Below, in pieces: positions 18,289 through 26,867 of a DNA stretch of 64,000 bases. Each line of letters opens with the position of its first letter. Positions within the stretch are counted from its first letter, which is position 1. Source of the stretch: Alteromonas pelagimontana (GTDB taxonomy: Bacteria > Pseudomonadota > Gammaproteobacteria > Enterobacterales > Alteromonadaceae). The notes below the pieces were generated by a model that was not told the DNA's origin, made no database searches, and saw nothing but the letters and a program-made list of their open reading frames with translations. A program made the position numbers and the translations under genes. The stretch spans positions 3,224,001 through 3,288,000 of the forward strand of contig NZ_CP052766.1 in the NCBI RefSeq assembly GCF_002499975.2. The letters run 5' to 3'.

Positions 18289-18366
18289 CGTAACAGCGGC
18301 GAATTTCCTACCTTATTTGAACGTGATCGCAGCTTGAATTACTATGCGATGTCGGTGGGTCGGTAA
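18289..18366 (+). pseudogene. Possible remnant of a lost coding sequence in a 193-base gap
   Basis: Between the glycosyltransferase stop (18221) and 18415 there is no complete gene. One frame, open from an upstream stop to TAA at 18364, reads GEFPTLFERDRSLNYYAMSV in its middle. It looks like the C-terminal end of a protein, with no start or ribosome binding site. I do not recognise the family. It may be debris from gene loss or insertion at the edge of the tightly packed operon, or chance. Confidence 0.2.
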
Positions 18367-18414
18367 TACCTATATCCAAAATTGTTATTAATAAAACACG
18401 GTTTAACCTATAAA

Positions 18415-19686
18415 ATGAAATTTTTAAAGAAAGCAATGGGTACATTAAAAAGTTTGCCACTATTCAAAAACCGTTTTTCAATCTAGTTTTTTGATATGGA
18501 TTACGCATTATTAAAGGGTTCAGGCTGTAAAGTTGTTCCACCTGATATATTGAAAAACAGGCGTTGGGGGATGCTTGGCGGCGGCGGATATGCGATTCAA
18601 TTGCTTAGCTACTGCATTGCAAATAATATCAGTTTACCCACTTATGTATTTCTTCCCCAACCCGCTACTATGCATTTTAAGGGCATCATCTGCCGACCTG
18701 AATCCGAGCTCACTTATGCGGAATTGGATATAGTGGTGATTGGTAGCGCTACTTATCAATACGAAATTCTTACACGGGTAAATCAATGGGTTCCCGAATC
18801 AGTTTCAGTAATTGATTGTTCACCTTTTGTGCTTGATTCAGATAACGCGCGTTATTATGCCACGGAGTATGATCTTTTAAATACAGAAGCCCCTTACTGT
18901 CTGTTTTTTGACTTTAATCCTGCTGAGCACATTAAGGTTTGGTTTCAAACATACATAAACAAACTGGCAGAGAGGGGGATTAAAGTTCTTACATTGCACC
19001 CGTTGCATGAGGTACAGCAATCACTGTTGAAGGGCGCTCAGGATATCTATCTGTGGAACGGTTCACGATCTGAATTTTACTTTCTCAACGCGAAACTTGC
19101 TTCATTAGGAATAAAACCTAAATTTGTGGAATGCGGCTTTTTTCCTCAACGTCAATATTTTTATATTGACGAAGTGGGGATTAACGCTAATCGCTATCTC
19201 GCTGACGATGATCTTTCATGGGTTAATGAAAAACATCTGGAACAACTATCAGCAATCCGGAATAAATTTTTTAATAATATTCGTCCAGCGCACGAGTACT
19301 ATGATTATATTTTTGTACCCCTGCAAATGCCCAATGATTCCAATGTGCAAAATCATAGTCGCTTTAAGAAAGGTATGCAGGAATTTATCGATTTTATCGA
19401 ATCTCAATATCCGCATCAGGACATTGTATTTAAACGGCATCCAAAAGATATTAATCAATACACAAGTCGTGTGGGTAAATTTTCTGATGCGGATAGCCGT
19501 GCGCTTATTTTAGCGGCAAATATTATACATGGTATTAACAGCACTGTCTTGTTTGAGGCTGCGCTTGCGGGCAAAACTGTAATTGCGGAAGGCGATTGCC
19601 TGTTAAAACAGCATAAGAATAATATCCATCATCTTATTGCTGCAGTTATAGCTAAACAACAAAAAGTTTCTCATTGGGATAAATAA
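18415..19686 (+). CDS. KpsC-like capsule-type glycosyltransferase with in-frame amber codon near start
   Basis: From ATG 18496 this encodes 396 residues. The second half has the capsule-synthesis (KpsC/KpsS) pattern: ECGFFPQRQYFYID near 212-225, FKRHPKD at 312-318 and HGINSTVLFEAALAGK at 345-360. The first part contains a glycine-rich GMLGGGGYAIQLLSY (25-39), like the nucleotide-binding N-terminus of PglD-type enzymes. An in-frame ATG at 18415 encodes 23 basic and hydrophobic residues ending in TAG at 18484, and the frame then continues FFDMDYALL. The gene may therefore have lost its native start to an amber mutation and restart at 18496, where I see no good Shine-Dalgarno. Function: addition of a Kdo-like or other sugar, unproven. 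Confidence 0.65.
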
Positions 19687-20795
19687 TGAAAGCGGGAAAA
19701 ATTACCAGGTGTGCCGGAGAATTTCAGGTAACGGTGAATGAAGCAGCTCCTCCTGCGCAATATTACGTGTGGGAAAAATTTACTGCAGATGAGTCACTTG
19801 ACGAGTTGAAAGTCACTGTTTTGCCTTACTTAACCTCGATGGAGGCAGATTTAGCAATGCTAAACTGGTTCGATATGTTAATAATTGGCGGCAGAATCCG
19901 ACTTGAAACTCCAGACATGGATTTTGCCGCAAGACAGTGGTTACAGGCTGAATGGTCTGACGACAACATAAAAACTGCAGAATCGCCAGCGCGAAAGGCA
20001 TTCGCCGCTATTTGGGGAGAGCAGCAAAATGGTAATCCCCGTAATAAAAATTATTGTGAAATGGGGCAGAACATTTATAAGTCCGGCTATAACGCACGCA
20101 GAATGGAATTATTACTCATTCGAGCTGGTTTTTGTGAAACTGAAATTATTTGTGGCGATGGCGTGTTAACGGCAATTGCTCATAAAACTATGCGACGTGG
20201 CGAGCGGCAGATTGCTAATAGCTATGACATGATCCGAGAGGATCATCGCAACCGCTACCTGTTCGCGTCTGAATTTCTTGGTGCAGATCCAGGAATGGAA
20301 ATTCTGGATCTTGCCTGCGGCATCGGCTACGGAACCTTGTTATTAAGTGAAAAAGTGGGGGCCGCAGTTATCGGAGTCGATATTGATAAGGGAGCCATTG
20401 CTCAAGCGCGTCGTTATTTCAACGGAGAAAACACTGCCTATTTGAATGTCGATGCAAGATATGCAGATTTTGCTGAGAACAGTTTCGATGCCATTGTGTC
20501 GTTTGAAACAATAGAACATGTTGAATTCGATGAACTGTTAGCCGCCAATTTTTATTATTGGTTGAAACCGGGAGGTCAACTGATTTGCTCAACACCTAAC
20601 GAAGATGTTATGCCGTTTGATAAGCAGCGCTTTAAATTTCATGTGAAACACTACACCAATAGTGAATTGACAGATCTTTTAGAAAACGCTGGCTTTTCGA
20701 TTACTGCGATGTTTACTCAACGAGATGATGTTGCTGCTCAGGTTGAAGAAGGCGATGATGGCTGCTTTACTATCGCTGTAGCTGAAAAGCGTTAA
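19686..20795 (+). CDS. SAM-dependent methyltransferase with extra N-terminal half-domain
   Basis: The C-terminal half of this 369-residue protein is a class I methyltransferase: ILDLACGIGYGTLLLSEKVG binds SAM, IGVDIDKGAI follows, and FDAIVSFETIEHVE plus WLKPGGQLICSTPN are the later motifs. The N-terminal 150 residues look like the distal part of another methyltransferase (MLNWFDMLIIGGRIRLETPD, then RRMELLLIRAGFCETEII) lacking its own SAM loop. The ATG overlaps the preceding stop by one base. The likely role is O- or N-methylation of the glycan or a sugar precursor; the substrate is unknown. Confidence 0.78.
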   Translation: MKAGKITRCAGEFQVTVNEAAPPAQYYVWEKFTADESLDELKVTVLPYLTSMEADLAMLNWFDMLIIGGRIRLETPDMDFAARQWLQAEWSDDNIKTAESPARKAFAAIWGEQQNGNPRNKNYCEMGQNIYKSGYNARRMELLLIRAGFCETEIICGDGVLTAIAHKTMRRGERQIANSYDMIREDHRNRYLFASEFLGADPGMEILDLACGIGYGTLLLSEKVGAAVIGVDIDKGAIAQARRYFNGENTAYLNVDARYADFAENSFDAIVSFETIEHVEFDELLAANFYYWLKPGGQLICSTPNEDVMPFDKQRFKFHVKHYTNSELTDLLENAGFSITAMFTQRDDVAAQVEEGDDGCFTIAVAEKR

Positions 20796-21995
20796 ATGTA
20801 TTTTTCTGTTGTCATTCCCGTTTATAACCGAAGTAAAGAGCTGATACGTGCCCTTAGATCGTTGGCTCGCCAGACGATTAAGAACTTTGAAGTTATTGTT
20901 GTGGACGATGGGAGTGTAGAGAAAATCGCCGAAGAAATCAGAAAAGTTGTCTCTGAAGCAGGTGAGCTCAATATCCAGTTGCTTCGTCATGATAAAAATA
21001 TCAATGGTGCAGCAGCGCGAAATACGGGAATTTCCAAAGCGCAGGGCGAGTTTATATTATTTCTCGATTCTGACGATACTTGGCAGGAATCTAAGCTGGC
21101 AAAAATTCAGGAGGCTATAAAGGCATATAAAGGGGATAAGAACAACGTAGTATTTCATCATCCATATCAGAATTTCCGTGCTGGAAAATTGGAAGCTGCT
21201 TTTCCTGTTGTCGCAAAAAAAGAGGATGAATCTGTCGCGTATTACTCTTTTGTGATCAATCAAATTGGAGGTCTACAGTCCAGCACGCTATGTGTCAGTG
21301 CAAGTTTATGTAAGCGAGTTGGTTTTGATCCGTCGTTGAAAGGGCATCAGGACTGGGACTTCTGCCTGCGTCTGGAGGCTGCCCACGCTCAATTTTTTTT
21401 TCTTGAAGAGGCGTTGAGCGTGCGTTATCTGGGAGATAACCATAGTGTAGCTGCTTCTTTGAACTGGCAATTTTCTTTAGAATTTCTGCGGAAGCGCCAA
21501 CGCCACTTTAGTAAAACGGCAAAAGTAGGTTATCTACAAAATATTATTGCCCGAAAAGCTATTTATAATGATCAATCGCGGGAGTTGCTTCTAAACTTTA
21601 TAGCTCTACGAATGGGCATCCTCGGCGCGGCGATGTGGCCATTCTGGAGGACGGTAATAAAGGAGCGAACAAGGGCCCGCCTGCGTTATCGTCAGTTTAT
21701 CTACTCCTTGTCGCCCGGCATCAAAAACCTTATTCTTTGGGGAAAAAACAATTATTCTCAAAAATTCATATTACATGCGTCAGCCACTTTTAACGTCTTG
21801 TGTATTATTGATAGAAATGCCGAAGCAGACGAGAAATTTTTCGGTGTAGATGTTCTGGCGATACATCGCGTAGAGGAGCATACTTGGAAAATGTGCGACG
21901 CAGTAGTTTTAATGACGGATAATCATAGTGGCTCAATGAAAAAAGATCTAGCTCAGGTAAGACCAGAAATGAGTCCGTTCGTATATCAATATTAA
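20796..21995 (+). CDS. Family 2 glycosyltransferase with C-terminal Rossmann-like domain
   Basis: Residues 1-250 are a GT-A transferase: SVVIPVYNRSKELIRALRSL, VVDDGS and the DXD in LFLDSDDTW (Asp91-Asp94). The last 100 residues (from about IKNLILWGKNNYSQKFIL, through VLCIIDRNAEADEKFFGVDV, to AVVLMTDN) look like a small nucleotide-binding domain of the kind found at the N-terminus of PglD-type sugar acetyltransferases. The start ATG directly abuts the methyltransferase stop. A weak hairpin lies just downstream. Confidence 0.78.
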   Translation: MYFSVVIPVYNRSKELIRALRSLARQTIKNFEVIVVDDGSVEKIAEEIRKVVSEAGELNIQLLRHDKNINGAAARNTGISKAQGEFILFLDSDDTWQESKLAKIQEAIKAYKGDKNNVVFHHPYQNFRAGKLEAAFPVVAKKEDESVAYYSFVINQIGGLQSSTLCVSASLCKRVGFDPSLKGHQDWDFCLRLEAAHAQFFFLEEALSVRYLGDNHSVAASLNWQFSLEFLRKRQRHFSKTAKVGYLQNIIARKAIYNDQSRELLLNFIALRMGILGAAMWPFWRTVIKERTRARLRYRQFIYSLSPGIKNLILWGKNNYSQKFILHASATFNVLCIIDRNAEADEKFFGVDVLAIHRVEEHTWKMCDAVVLMTDNHSGSMKKDLAQVRPEMSPFVYQY

Positions 21996-22025
21996 AAATT
22001 ACTTGCTTAGCGATGTAGATGCTAA

Positions 22026-22042
22026 AAAGGCCGTTAGGCTTT
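22026..22042 (+). terminator. Weak terminator-like hairpin
   Basis: AAAG-G-CC and GG-CTTT form a six-pair stem with one bulged G and a GTTA loop, followed by A/T-rich sequence rather than a clean T run. It lies 31 bases after the glycosyltransferase stop, a sensible place for the end of the plus-strand unit, but it is weak. The rest of the 244-base gap up to 22239 holds only a six-base inverted repeat (AGCTGG/CCAGCT near 22150-22170) and no recognisable gene. Confidence 0.25.
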
Positions 22043-22239
22043 ATTTAATATTACTTCTGAGTTGTTAATTAAACTAACCAGACCGACCGCCAGAAGTTCT
22101 CATACCAACTAGAATTTAGTTCGGATTGGATTTCGGGAAGAGCACGAAGCTGGTGAAAAGCCAGCTAGCACCATGTCAAACTTAATTTAACTGAGGTGGG
22201 CGAATTCGCGGTTGCAGGCTGAGAATGGAAGGAGTTTCG

Positions 22240-23148
22240 ATGAAAGTTTTGATTTATGGTACTGGATCTAAATCTATCCGTTATCTACCTGCTATTGGGC
22301 TAGTTCATGAAATTGTAGCTTTTGTTGAAACTGTAAAAACTAAAGATTCGTTTTTTTCGAAGCCAGTGCTTACGGTTGATAAAATTAAAGAGGTTGAATT
22401 TGACTGCGTGATTATATGTAGTTCATTTTCTGAAGAAATAGAAGAGTCGCTTAAAAAAGCAGGCATCATTTATTTTAAGGACATACAGGCAGATATAAAT
22501 CTAGTCGAAATACAAAAGAAGTTCGCGGAGATGGAGATTCAATATCGGCAGTTAGAGCAAAAGCGTTCTATTGAGTCTATGAAATATTATCCGCTAAAAG
22601 AGAAACACATTGTCCACGCAAAGCTGTTGGCATCGCGAGAAGATTTGCTAAAAGAGCTGCCACCAGAATCTGTCGGAGCTGAAATCGGGGTAGATAAGGG
22701 TGAATTTTCGCAAATGATTTTATCTGTTGTACGGCCAGAGAAATTGCATCTAATCGATATATGGGGGACGGAACGTTATAACTCTGAGCTTTGGAGGCTA
22801 GTCAATGAAGGTTTTGCTGACCAAATAACGAGTGGCCAGGTGGAAATACATAGAAAGCTATCTATAGAGGCTGCTGATGATTTTCCTGATAATTACTTTA
22901 ACTGGGTTTATATTGACACGGATCATAGCTACGAGACTACCTACAAAGAACTTCAACTTTATTCAAAAAAAGTGAAAGCTGGCGGTCTTATTATGGGCCA
23001 CGACTATTGTATGGGGAACTGGATAAAAAACTATAAGTATGGCGTGACTGAAGCTGTCTATCGGTTTTGTGTTGAGCAGGATTATGAAATCGTTTTTCTT
23101 AGCATGGAAATAACGCAGAGTTTCGGCTTAAGGAAAATAATTGAGTAA
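22240..23148 (+). CDS. Class I methyltransferase with N-terminal nucleotide-binding-like domain
   Basis: I choose ATG 22240 because AAGGAG lies seven bases ahead; an in-frame ATG at 22225 would include that site. The 302-residue product starts MKVLIYGTGSKSIRYLPAI, a Rossmann-like opening. From about residue 145 it has a methyltransferase domain: VGAEIGVDKGEFSQMIL, LHLIDIWG, NWVYIDTDHSYETTYKEL and AGGLIMGHDY, the pattern of the Methyltransf_24 type. It stands apart from its neighbours, with an intergenic region on each side and a decayed IS element downstream. Probable sugar methyltransferase; substrate unknown. Confidence 0.75.
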   Translation: MKVLIYGTGSKSIRYLPAIGLVHEIVAFVETVKTKDSFFSKPVLTVDKIKEVEFDCVIICSSFSEEIEESLKKAGIIYFKDIQADINLVEIQKKFAEMEIQYRQLEQKRSIESMKYYPLKEKHIVHAKLLASREDLLKELPPESVGAEIGVDKGEFSQMILSVVRPEKLHLIDIWGTERYNSELWRLVNEGFADQITSGQVEIHRKLSIEAADDFPDNYFNWVYIDTDHSYETTYKELQLYSKKVKAGGLIMGHDYCMGNWIKNYKYGVTEAVYRFCVEQDYEIVFLSMEITQSFGLRKIIE

Positions 23149-23201
23149 ATCAATCAGGAGTGTGGGAGGCTAATTATCTTGAGAGAGTTAGCCAATGAAT
23201 A

Positions 23202-23391
23202 ATGTCTTCCCCAGAAGCCCACAAGTATGCAGTCCGCATGGGATTTACCTCAAAGCATGAGCATTCATTGAGATGGGCTGCTTTGGTGTCAGTTTCCTCT
23301 AAGATCGGTTGTACACCTGAGATTATTAAGAGCTTGGGTTAACAAAATGAAAGTGGATTCGGGAAAGAAGCTTGGAGTGACTTCTGATCCA
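23202..23391 (+). pseudogene. Decayed IS3-family transposase orfA fragment
   Basis: A 46-codon frame from ATG 23202 to TAA 23340 reads SSPEAHKYAVRMGF and later WAALVSVSSKIGCTPEI, the helix-turn-helix start of IS3-family OrfA proteins. Removing one T near 23335 continues the frame as SWVNKMKVDSGKKLGVTSD, exactly the next conserved block. The rest of orfA and all of orfB are missing. This fills most of the 386-base gap between the methyltransferase and the convergent aminotransferase gene. I see no terminal inverted repeats or target duplication. Confidence 0.8.
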
Positions 23392-23534
23392 CCTGCTAAA
23401 TATGAAAAAATTAATATCGACGATTAGCCGACAATGCGGCAGCATAACTCAAACAAATCTGCCTCCGAATTTACCGGTACGATTCATAATTTTACCTCTC
23501 GATTTTCACATACTTTATCTTTTGAAAACGTGAG

Positions 23535-24662
23535 CTAATAGAGGATCTTATAAAGAGTGTCTACAACGTATTGTTGTTGTTGTTCTGTCAGACCTATCCA
23601 CATGGGAAGTCTTAATATCGCCTGAGAGTGTGTGTCTGTCCACTTCATATCCGAAGCGATCCTACCAAACTTTTTGCCTGCAGGCGCAGAATGCAAAGGT
23701 ACGTAATGGAATACCGCATTAACTTTTCTTTTTTTCAGTTGCTCGATTACTAAATCTCTATTCACATTGTTTGGTAATAGTACGTAATATATATGTCCAT
23801 TGTGGCCACAATATTCAGGAATAATAGGCCGACGTAGAAGACCTTTCTCTTCAAAGGGGGCGAGCAAGCTGTGATATCTGCGCCAACTATTCAGTCGCTC
23901 ATTTAGAATTAACTCACATTCTTCTAGTTGCGCCCAAAGAAATGCAGCTGTTAGTTCGCCTGGAAGAAAAGAGGAGCCAAAACTTTGCCAAGTATATTTA
24001 TCAACTTCGCCTCTGAAAAAGCGACTTCTGTCAGTTCCTTTCTCTCTGATAATTTCCGCTGGTGCGATTTTATTTTTATCGTTTACTAGCAGTGCTCCTC
24101 CCTCTCCGGAAATGACGTTTTTTGTTTCGTGAAAACTCAGTGTTCCAAAGTCCCCTAAAGAGCCGAGAGGCATCTTTTTGTAAGTGGACATAATTGCTTG
24201 GGCAGCATCCTCGACGATAGCAATGCCGTGACGCTTTGCAATCTTTAATAGCGTGTGCATTTCACAGCTGACTCCCGCATAGTGAACGGGAACTATTGCT
24301 TTAGTGTGTGGTGTGATCGCCTGTTCAACGAGATTTTCATCGATATTTAGGGTGTCTTCTCTGATATCTACAAAAACCGGTGTAGCTCCTCTTAGCACAA
24401 ATGCATTGGCTGTTGATACGAAGGTGTAGGAAGGCATAATAACTTCATCGCCTGGCTTAATATCCAGCAAAATTGCCGCCATTTCTAATGCTGCGGTGCA
24501 CGAATGTGTTAATAGCGCACGACCGACACCAATATTTGTCTCCATCCAACTATGACAAAGCTTGGTAAATGGCCCATCACCAGCCAGTTTGAAATTCCCG
24601 TGGCTTTGAGCTATATAATGAAGCTCTTTTCCGGTCATGTATGGTTTATTAAATGGGATCAT
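23535..24662 (-). CDS. wecE: dTDP-4-amino-4,6-dideoxygalactose transaminase, WecE
   Basis: WecE (RffA) transfers an amino group from glutamate to dTDP-4-keto-6-deoxyglucose, giving dTDP-Fuc4N. The 375 residues follow WecE almost end to end: MIPFNKPYMTGKEL, GDEVIMPSYTFVSTANAFVL, VPVHYAGVSCEM, VEDAAQAIMSTYK, the PLP lysine Lys181 in SFHETKNVISGEGGA, IIREKGTDRSRFFRG and VFHYVPLHSAPAG. The start overlaps the beta-propeller gene by four bases. It is the last gene of the minus-strand operon. The dTDP-glucose enzymes RmlA and RmlB are not in this window. Confidence 0.9.
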   Translation of the reverse strand: MIPFNKPYMTGKELHYIAQSHGNFKLAGDGPFTKLCHSWMETNIGVGRALLTHSCTAALEMAAILLDIKPGDEVIMPSYTFVSTANAFVLRGATPVFVDIREDTLNIDENLVEQAITPHTKAIVPVHYAGVSCEMHTLLKIAKRHGIAIVEDAAQAIMSTYKKMPLGSLGDFGTLSFHETKNVISGEGGALLVNDKNKIAPAEIIREKGTDRSRFFRGEVDKYTWQSFGSSFLPGELTAAFLWAQLEECELILNERLNSWRRYHSLLAPFEEKGLLRRPIIPEYCGHNGHIYYVLLPNNVNRDLVIEQLKKRKVNAVFHYVPLHSAPAGKKFGRIASDMKWTDTHSQAILRLPMWIGLTEQQQQYVVDTLYKILY

Positions 24663-25579
24663 AATTTTTCCAATGCAGCAATGCCAAAACCGGTTCTGCC
24701 GTAGTCATTACCGTTGTACAGCATATAGAGCTTGCCAGAATGGGAGAAAACGTATGGGTATTCAACCATCTGAGAGTCCCATCCATGCTTGGAAACATCC
24801 AACACCGGATCTGGGCTCCTCTTCCATGTAATGCCATCTGCAGATTCCGCGTATCCAATTCGATAACTGTTGCCTGATTGTCGAAATGAAAACCACATAC
24901 GCCATAATCCTTGATAAAAAAGCACCGACGGTCTAGAGATAGCGATTTCGTTTTTGTCAGCGAAGTCTATTGCTATTATTCCATTACGTATCCAGTGTAT
25001 TCCATCCTGGGATTCAGCATACTTAATGTGATACCTGTGCTCGGGATAGCCATTATTCATACGCCATTCAGTACAAGATAGATACCACATACGCCATTTA
25101 TCATCTCCTGGAATAACACAGCAACTAGCACAGAAATGCGGTTCGTATAGTGAACGATCGAGAATCGGTCCGGCCGCGATTCGTTCAAAATCCGTTCTGT
25201 TATCAGATACAGCCAAACCTATTGCATTACGGAAAGGCACAGTCTTTCCTAAGTTCCAGCCTATGTAGTAAAGGTAGTTCTTCTGCTTATAGCTTGTAAA
25301 CCATGTCGCCATAGCCCCACTGTCATCAAAAGTACCTAGATCGCCGGGCCCAAGAATTACCTGTGTCGGCAAGCCCATAGTATTGACCGGCATAGTCATA
25401 TCCATTCTAATCGATGTGGTGTAGCTTACATTGTTGAGATCTCTGCTGCTAAAATAAACCTCATACTGGTTACCCTGGAGTCGTACTGCCATCGGCAGCG
25501 ATGCGTGAGATGCAAAATGAGATCCCAAATTACTGGAGGAAAATATCTGGCCTAGTTTTTGCCATTTCTGCGATTTCAT
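24659..25579 (-). CDS. Beta-propeller protein, glycoside-hydrolase-like (GH43/GH32-type fold)
   Basis: The 306 residues consist of repeated blade-like blocks with WRMWYLS / WRMWFSF, YAESQDGIHW / YAESADGITW and LYMLYNGND, the pattern of five-bladed beta-propeller glycosidases and related proteins. No signal peptide is visible, so it should be cytoplasmic. Such proteins occur in surface-polysaccharide clusters with uncharacterised roles. A hydrolase or a transferase-like activity on an intracellular sugar intermediate is possible. It overlaps wecE and the acetyltransferase gene by four bases each. Confidence 0.7.
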   Translation of the reverse strand: MKSQKWQKLGQIFSSSNLGSHFASHASLPMAVRLQGNQYEVYFSSRDLNNVSYTTSIRMDMTMPVNTMGLPTQVILGPGDLGTFDDSGAMATWFTSYKQKNYLYYIGWNLGKTVPFRNAIGLAVSDNRTDFERIAAGPILDRSLYEPHFCASCCVIPGDDKWRMWYLSCTEWRMNNGYPEHRYHIKYAESQDGIHWIRNGIIAIDFADKNEIAISRPSVLFYQGLWRMWFSFRQSGNSYRIGYAESADGITWKRSPDPVLDVSKHGWDSQMVEYPYVFSHSGKLYMLYNGNDYGRTGFGIAALEKL

Positions 25580-26241
25580 ATTTTATTTAATGACGAACTT
25601 TTTAATGCAGAAGGAAGCGTTTGGCTGCCTTTAAACACACTTTCTCCATCGGTGCTACGAAGTATAAGTGCACCTGCTCCAATTACTGTTCTTGCACCAA
25701 CAGAAATATGATCCCGAAGGGTCGCATTAACACCGATAAAGCATTGCTCAGCGATTTGCACGCCTCCCGAGACAACGACATGAGAAGCTAAAAAACAGTG
25801 ATCTCCAATCACCGAATGGTGACCAATGTGGTTACCGCTCCACAAAGTAACGTTATTACCTATTTCAACAAAGGGCTGAATCACATTATTTTCGAGTATA
25901 AAGCAATTTTGGCCGATTTTTCCGTCATTTAAGATAGTTGCTCTGGTACTGATATAGCTGGCAAATGTATAACCACGGCATAGCAAATTCTCATACTTCT
26001 CTTTTCTAAGCTGGTTAACTTTTGAATAACTAAGGGCACAGAAAATAGAAAATTCGTTGGGAGGGTAGTAGTGTTCTAAGTCTTCAAATGGGACAATCGG
26101 AAGCTTGAAAAGCTGTTCTTCAATTATAAATTCTGCGTCAACCGTAAATGCGGCAACTTCATATTCAGAGTCCGTGCTGAAATAATAATGAGCAAGCTGA
26201 GCAATATCGCCAGCTCCAAATATAACCAGCTTCTTTTTCAT
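25576..26241 (-). CDS. NeuD/PglD-type sugar acetyltransferase
   Basis: A 221-residue left-handed beta-helix acyltransferase with an N-terminal Rossmann-like part (KLVIFGAGDIAQLAHYY, residues 4-20). Hexapeptide repeats run from about residue 95, including VTLWSGNHIGHHSVIGDHCF (131-150), in which His138/His141 match the catalytic region of PglD and NeuD. In E. coli dTDP-Fuc4N is acetylated by WecD, a GNAT enzyme. No WecD is seen here, so this protein probably does the N-acetylation between WecE and WecF. That is inference from context. Confidence 0.85.
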   Translation of the reverse strand: MKKKLVIFGAGDIAQLAHYYFSTDSEYEVAAFTVDAEFIIEEQLFKLPIVPFEDLEHYYPPNEFSIFCALSYSKVNQLRKEKYENLLCRGYTFASYISTRATILNDGKIGQNCFILENNVIQPFVEIGNNVTLWSGNHIGHHSVIGDHCFLASHVVVSGGVQIAEQCFIGVNATLRDHISVGARTVIGAGALILRSTDGESVFKGSQTLPSALKSSSLNKI

Positions 26242-26864
26242 ATGCTCTTCCTTACTACTATTGTAAATTCATATAAGTCGTAATCATGGAAAAGAACAAC
26301 ATTTCGAGAGTAACGAGTCTTACATATATCGAATAACGCACAAGGATCAGTATAATATAGATCAGCTCTCATTTTCTCTTTATCAGAATATTTAGTTAAA
26401 CAATTAAAAGAAAATCCGTGTCTACTCATACTGTTCATGTTGTCTAATGTATTTAAGATATAATCAAGCCATTCATTCCTATCATTGCCTCGGATAACAT
26501 TAAATATACCGCTAGCTAATGCATAATCCGATTTTTCTAGTATCACATGGGATTTAGCGAGCTTAACGTTTTTCTTGTTGCCATATCTGATGACCGCTGA
26601 ATCTAGCATTTTTGAAGAGATATCGTAGCCGTGATAAATAAAATTCTCGTATCTTTCAAAAAGATAATCGTATAAAGCTCCGTAGCCACAACCGAGATCA
26701 GCGACCGAAAAACATTCTTCTGCTTTAACGACCTTTACTAACTGCTCAAAGCGTAAACGCTGGCTTGTCAGACTTTTCCAATCTGCACCTTCAGGAACAT
26801 CGCCGTGTTCCAATAGTTTTCTATCATAATATTCTGCAATGTCATTGAGTGAGCGGATTTCCAT
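26238..26864 (-). CDS. SAM-dependent methyltransferase
   Basis: A 208-residue class I methyltransferase: the SAM loop VADLGCGYGALYDYLF starts near residue 54, followed by YHGYDISSKML. The C-terminal half (RHGFSFNCLTKYSDKEKMRA, later VVLFHDYDLYEFTIVVRK) is the pattern of a trunk found in O-antigen and small-molecule clusters. It lies three bases after the FkbM gene and overlaps the acetyltransferase gene. Substrate unknown. Confidence 0.78.
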   Translation of the reverse strand: MEIRSLNDIAEYYDRKLLEHGDVPEGADWKSLTSQRLRFEQLVKVVKAEECFSVADLGCGYGALYDYLFERYENFIYHGYDISSKMLDSAVIRYGNKKNVKLAKSHVILEKSDYALASGIFNVIRGNDRNEWLDYILNTLDNMNSMSRHGFSFNCLTKYSDKEKMRADLYYTDPCALFDICKTRYSRNVVLFHDYDLYEFTIVVRKSI

Positions 26865-26867
26865 TTC

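Noticed and set aside
22145..22172. AGCTGG/CCAGCT inverted repeat as a terminator
   Set aside because: Short stem and no T run on either strand.
18281..22215. Weak similarity between the gap at 18.28 kb and the gap at 22.18 kb (both have TTAATTTA followed by GCGAATT)
   Set aside because: Only a few short matches with mismatches; could be chance in A/T-rich sequence, so not called as a repeat.
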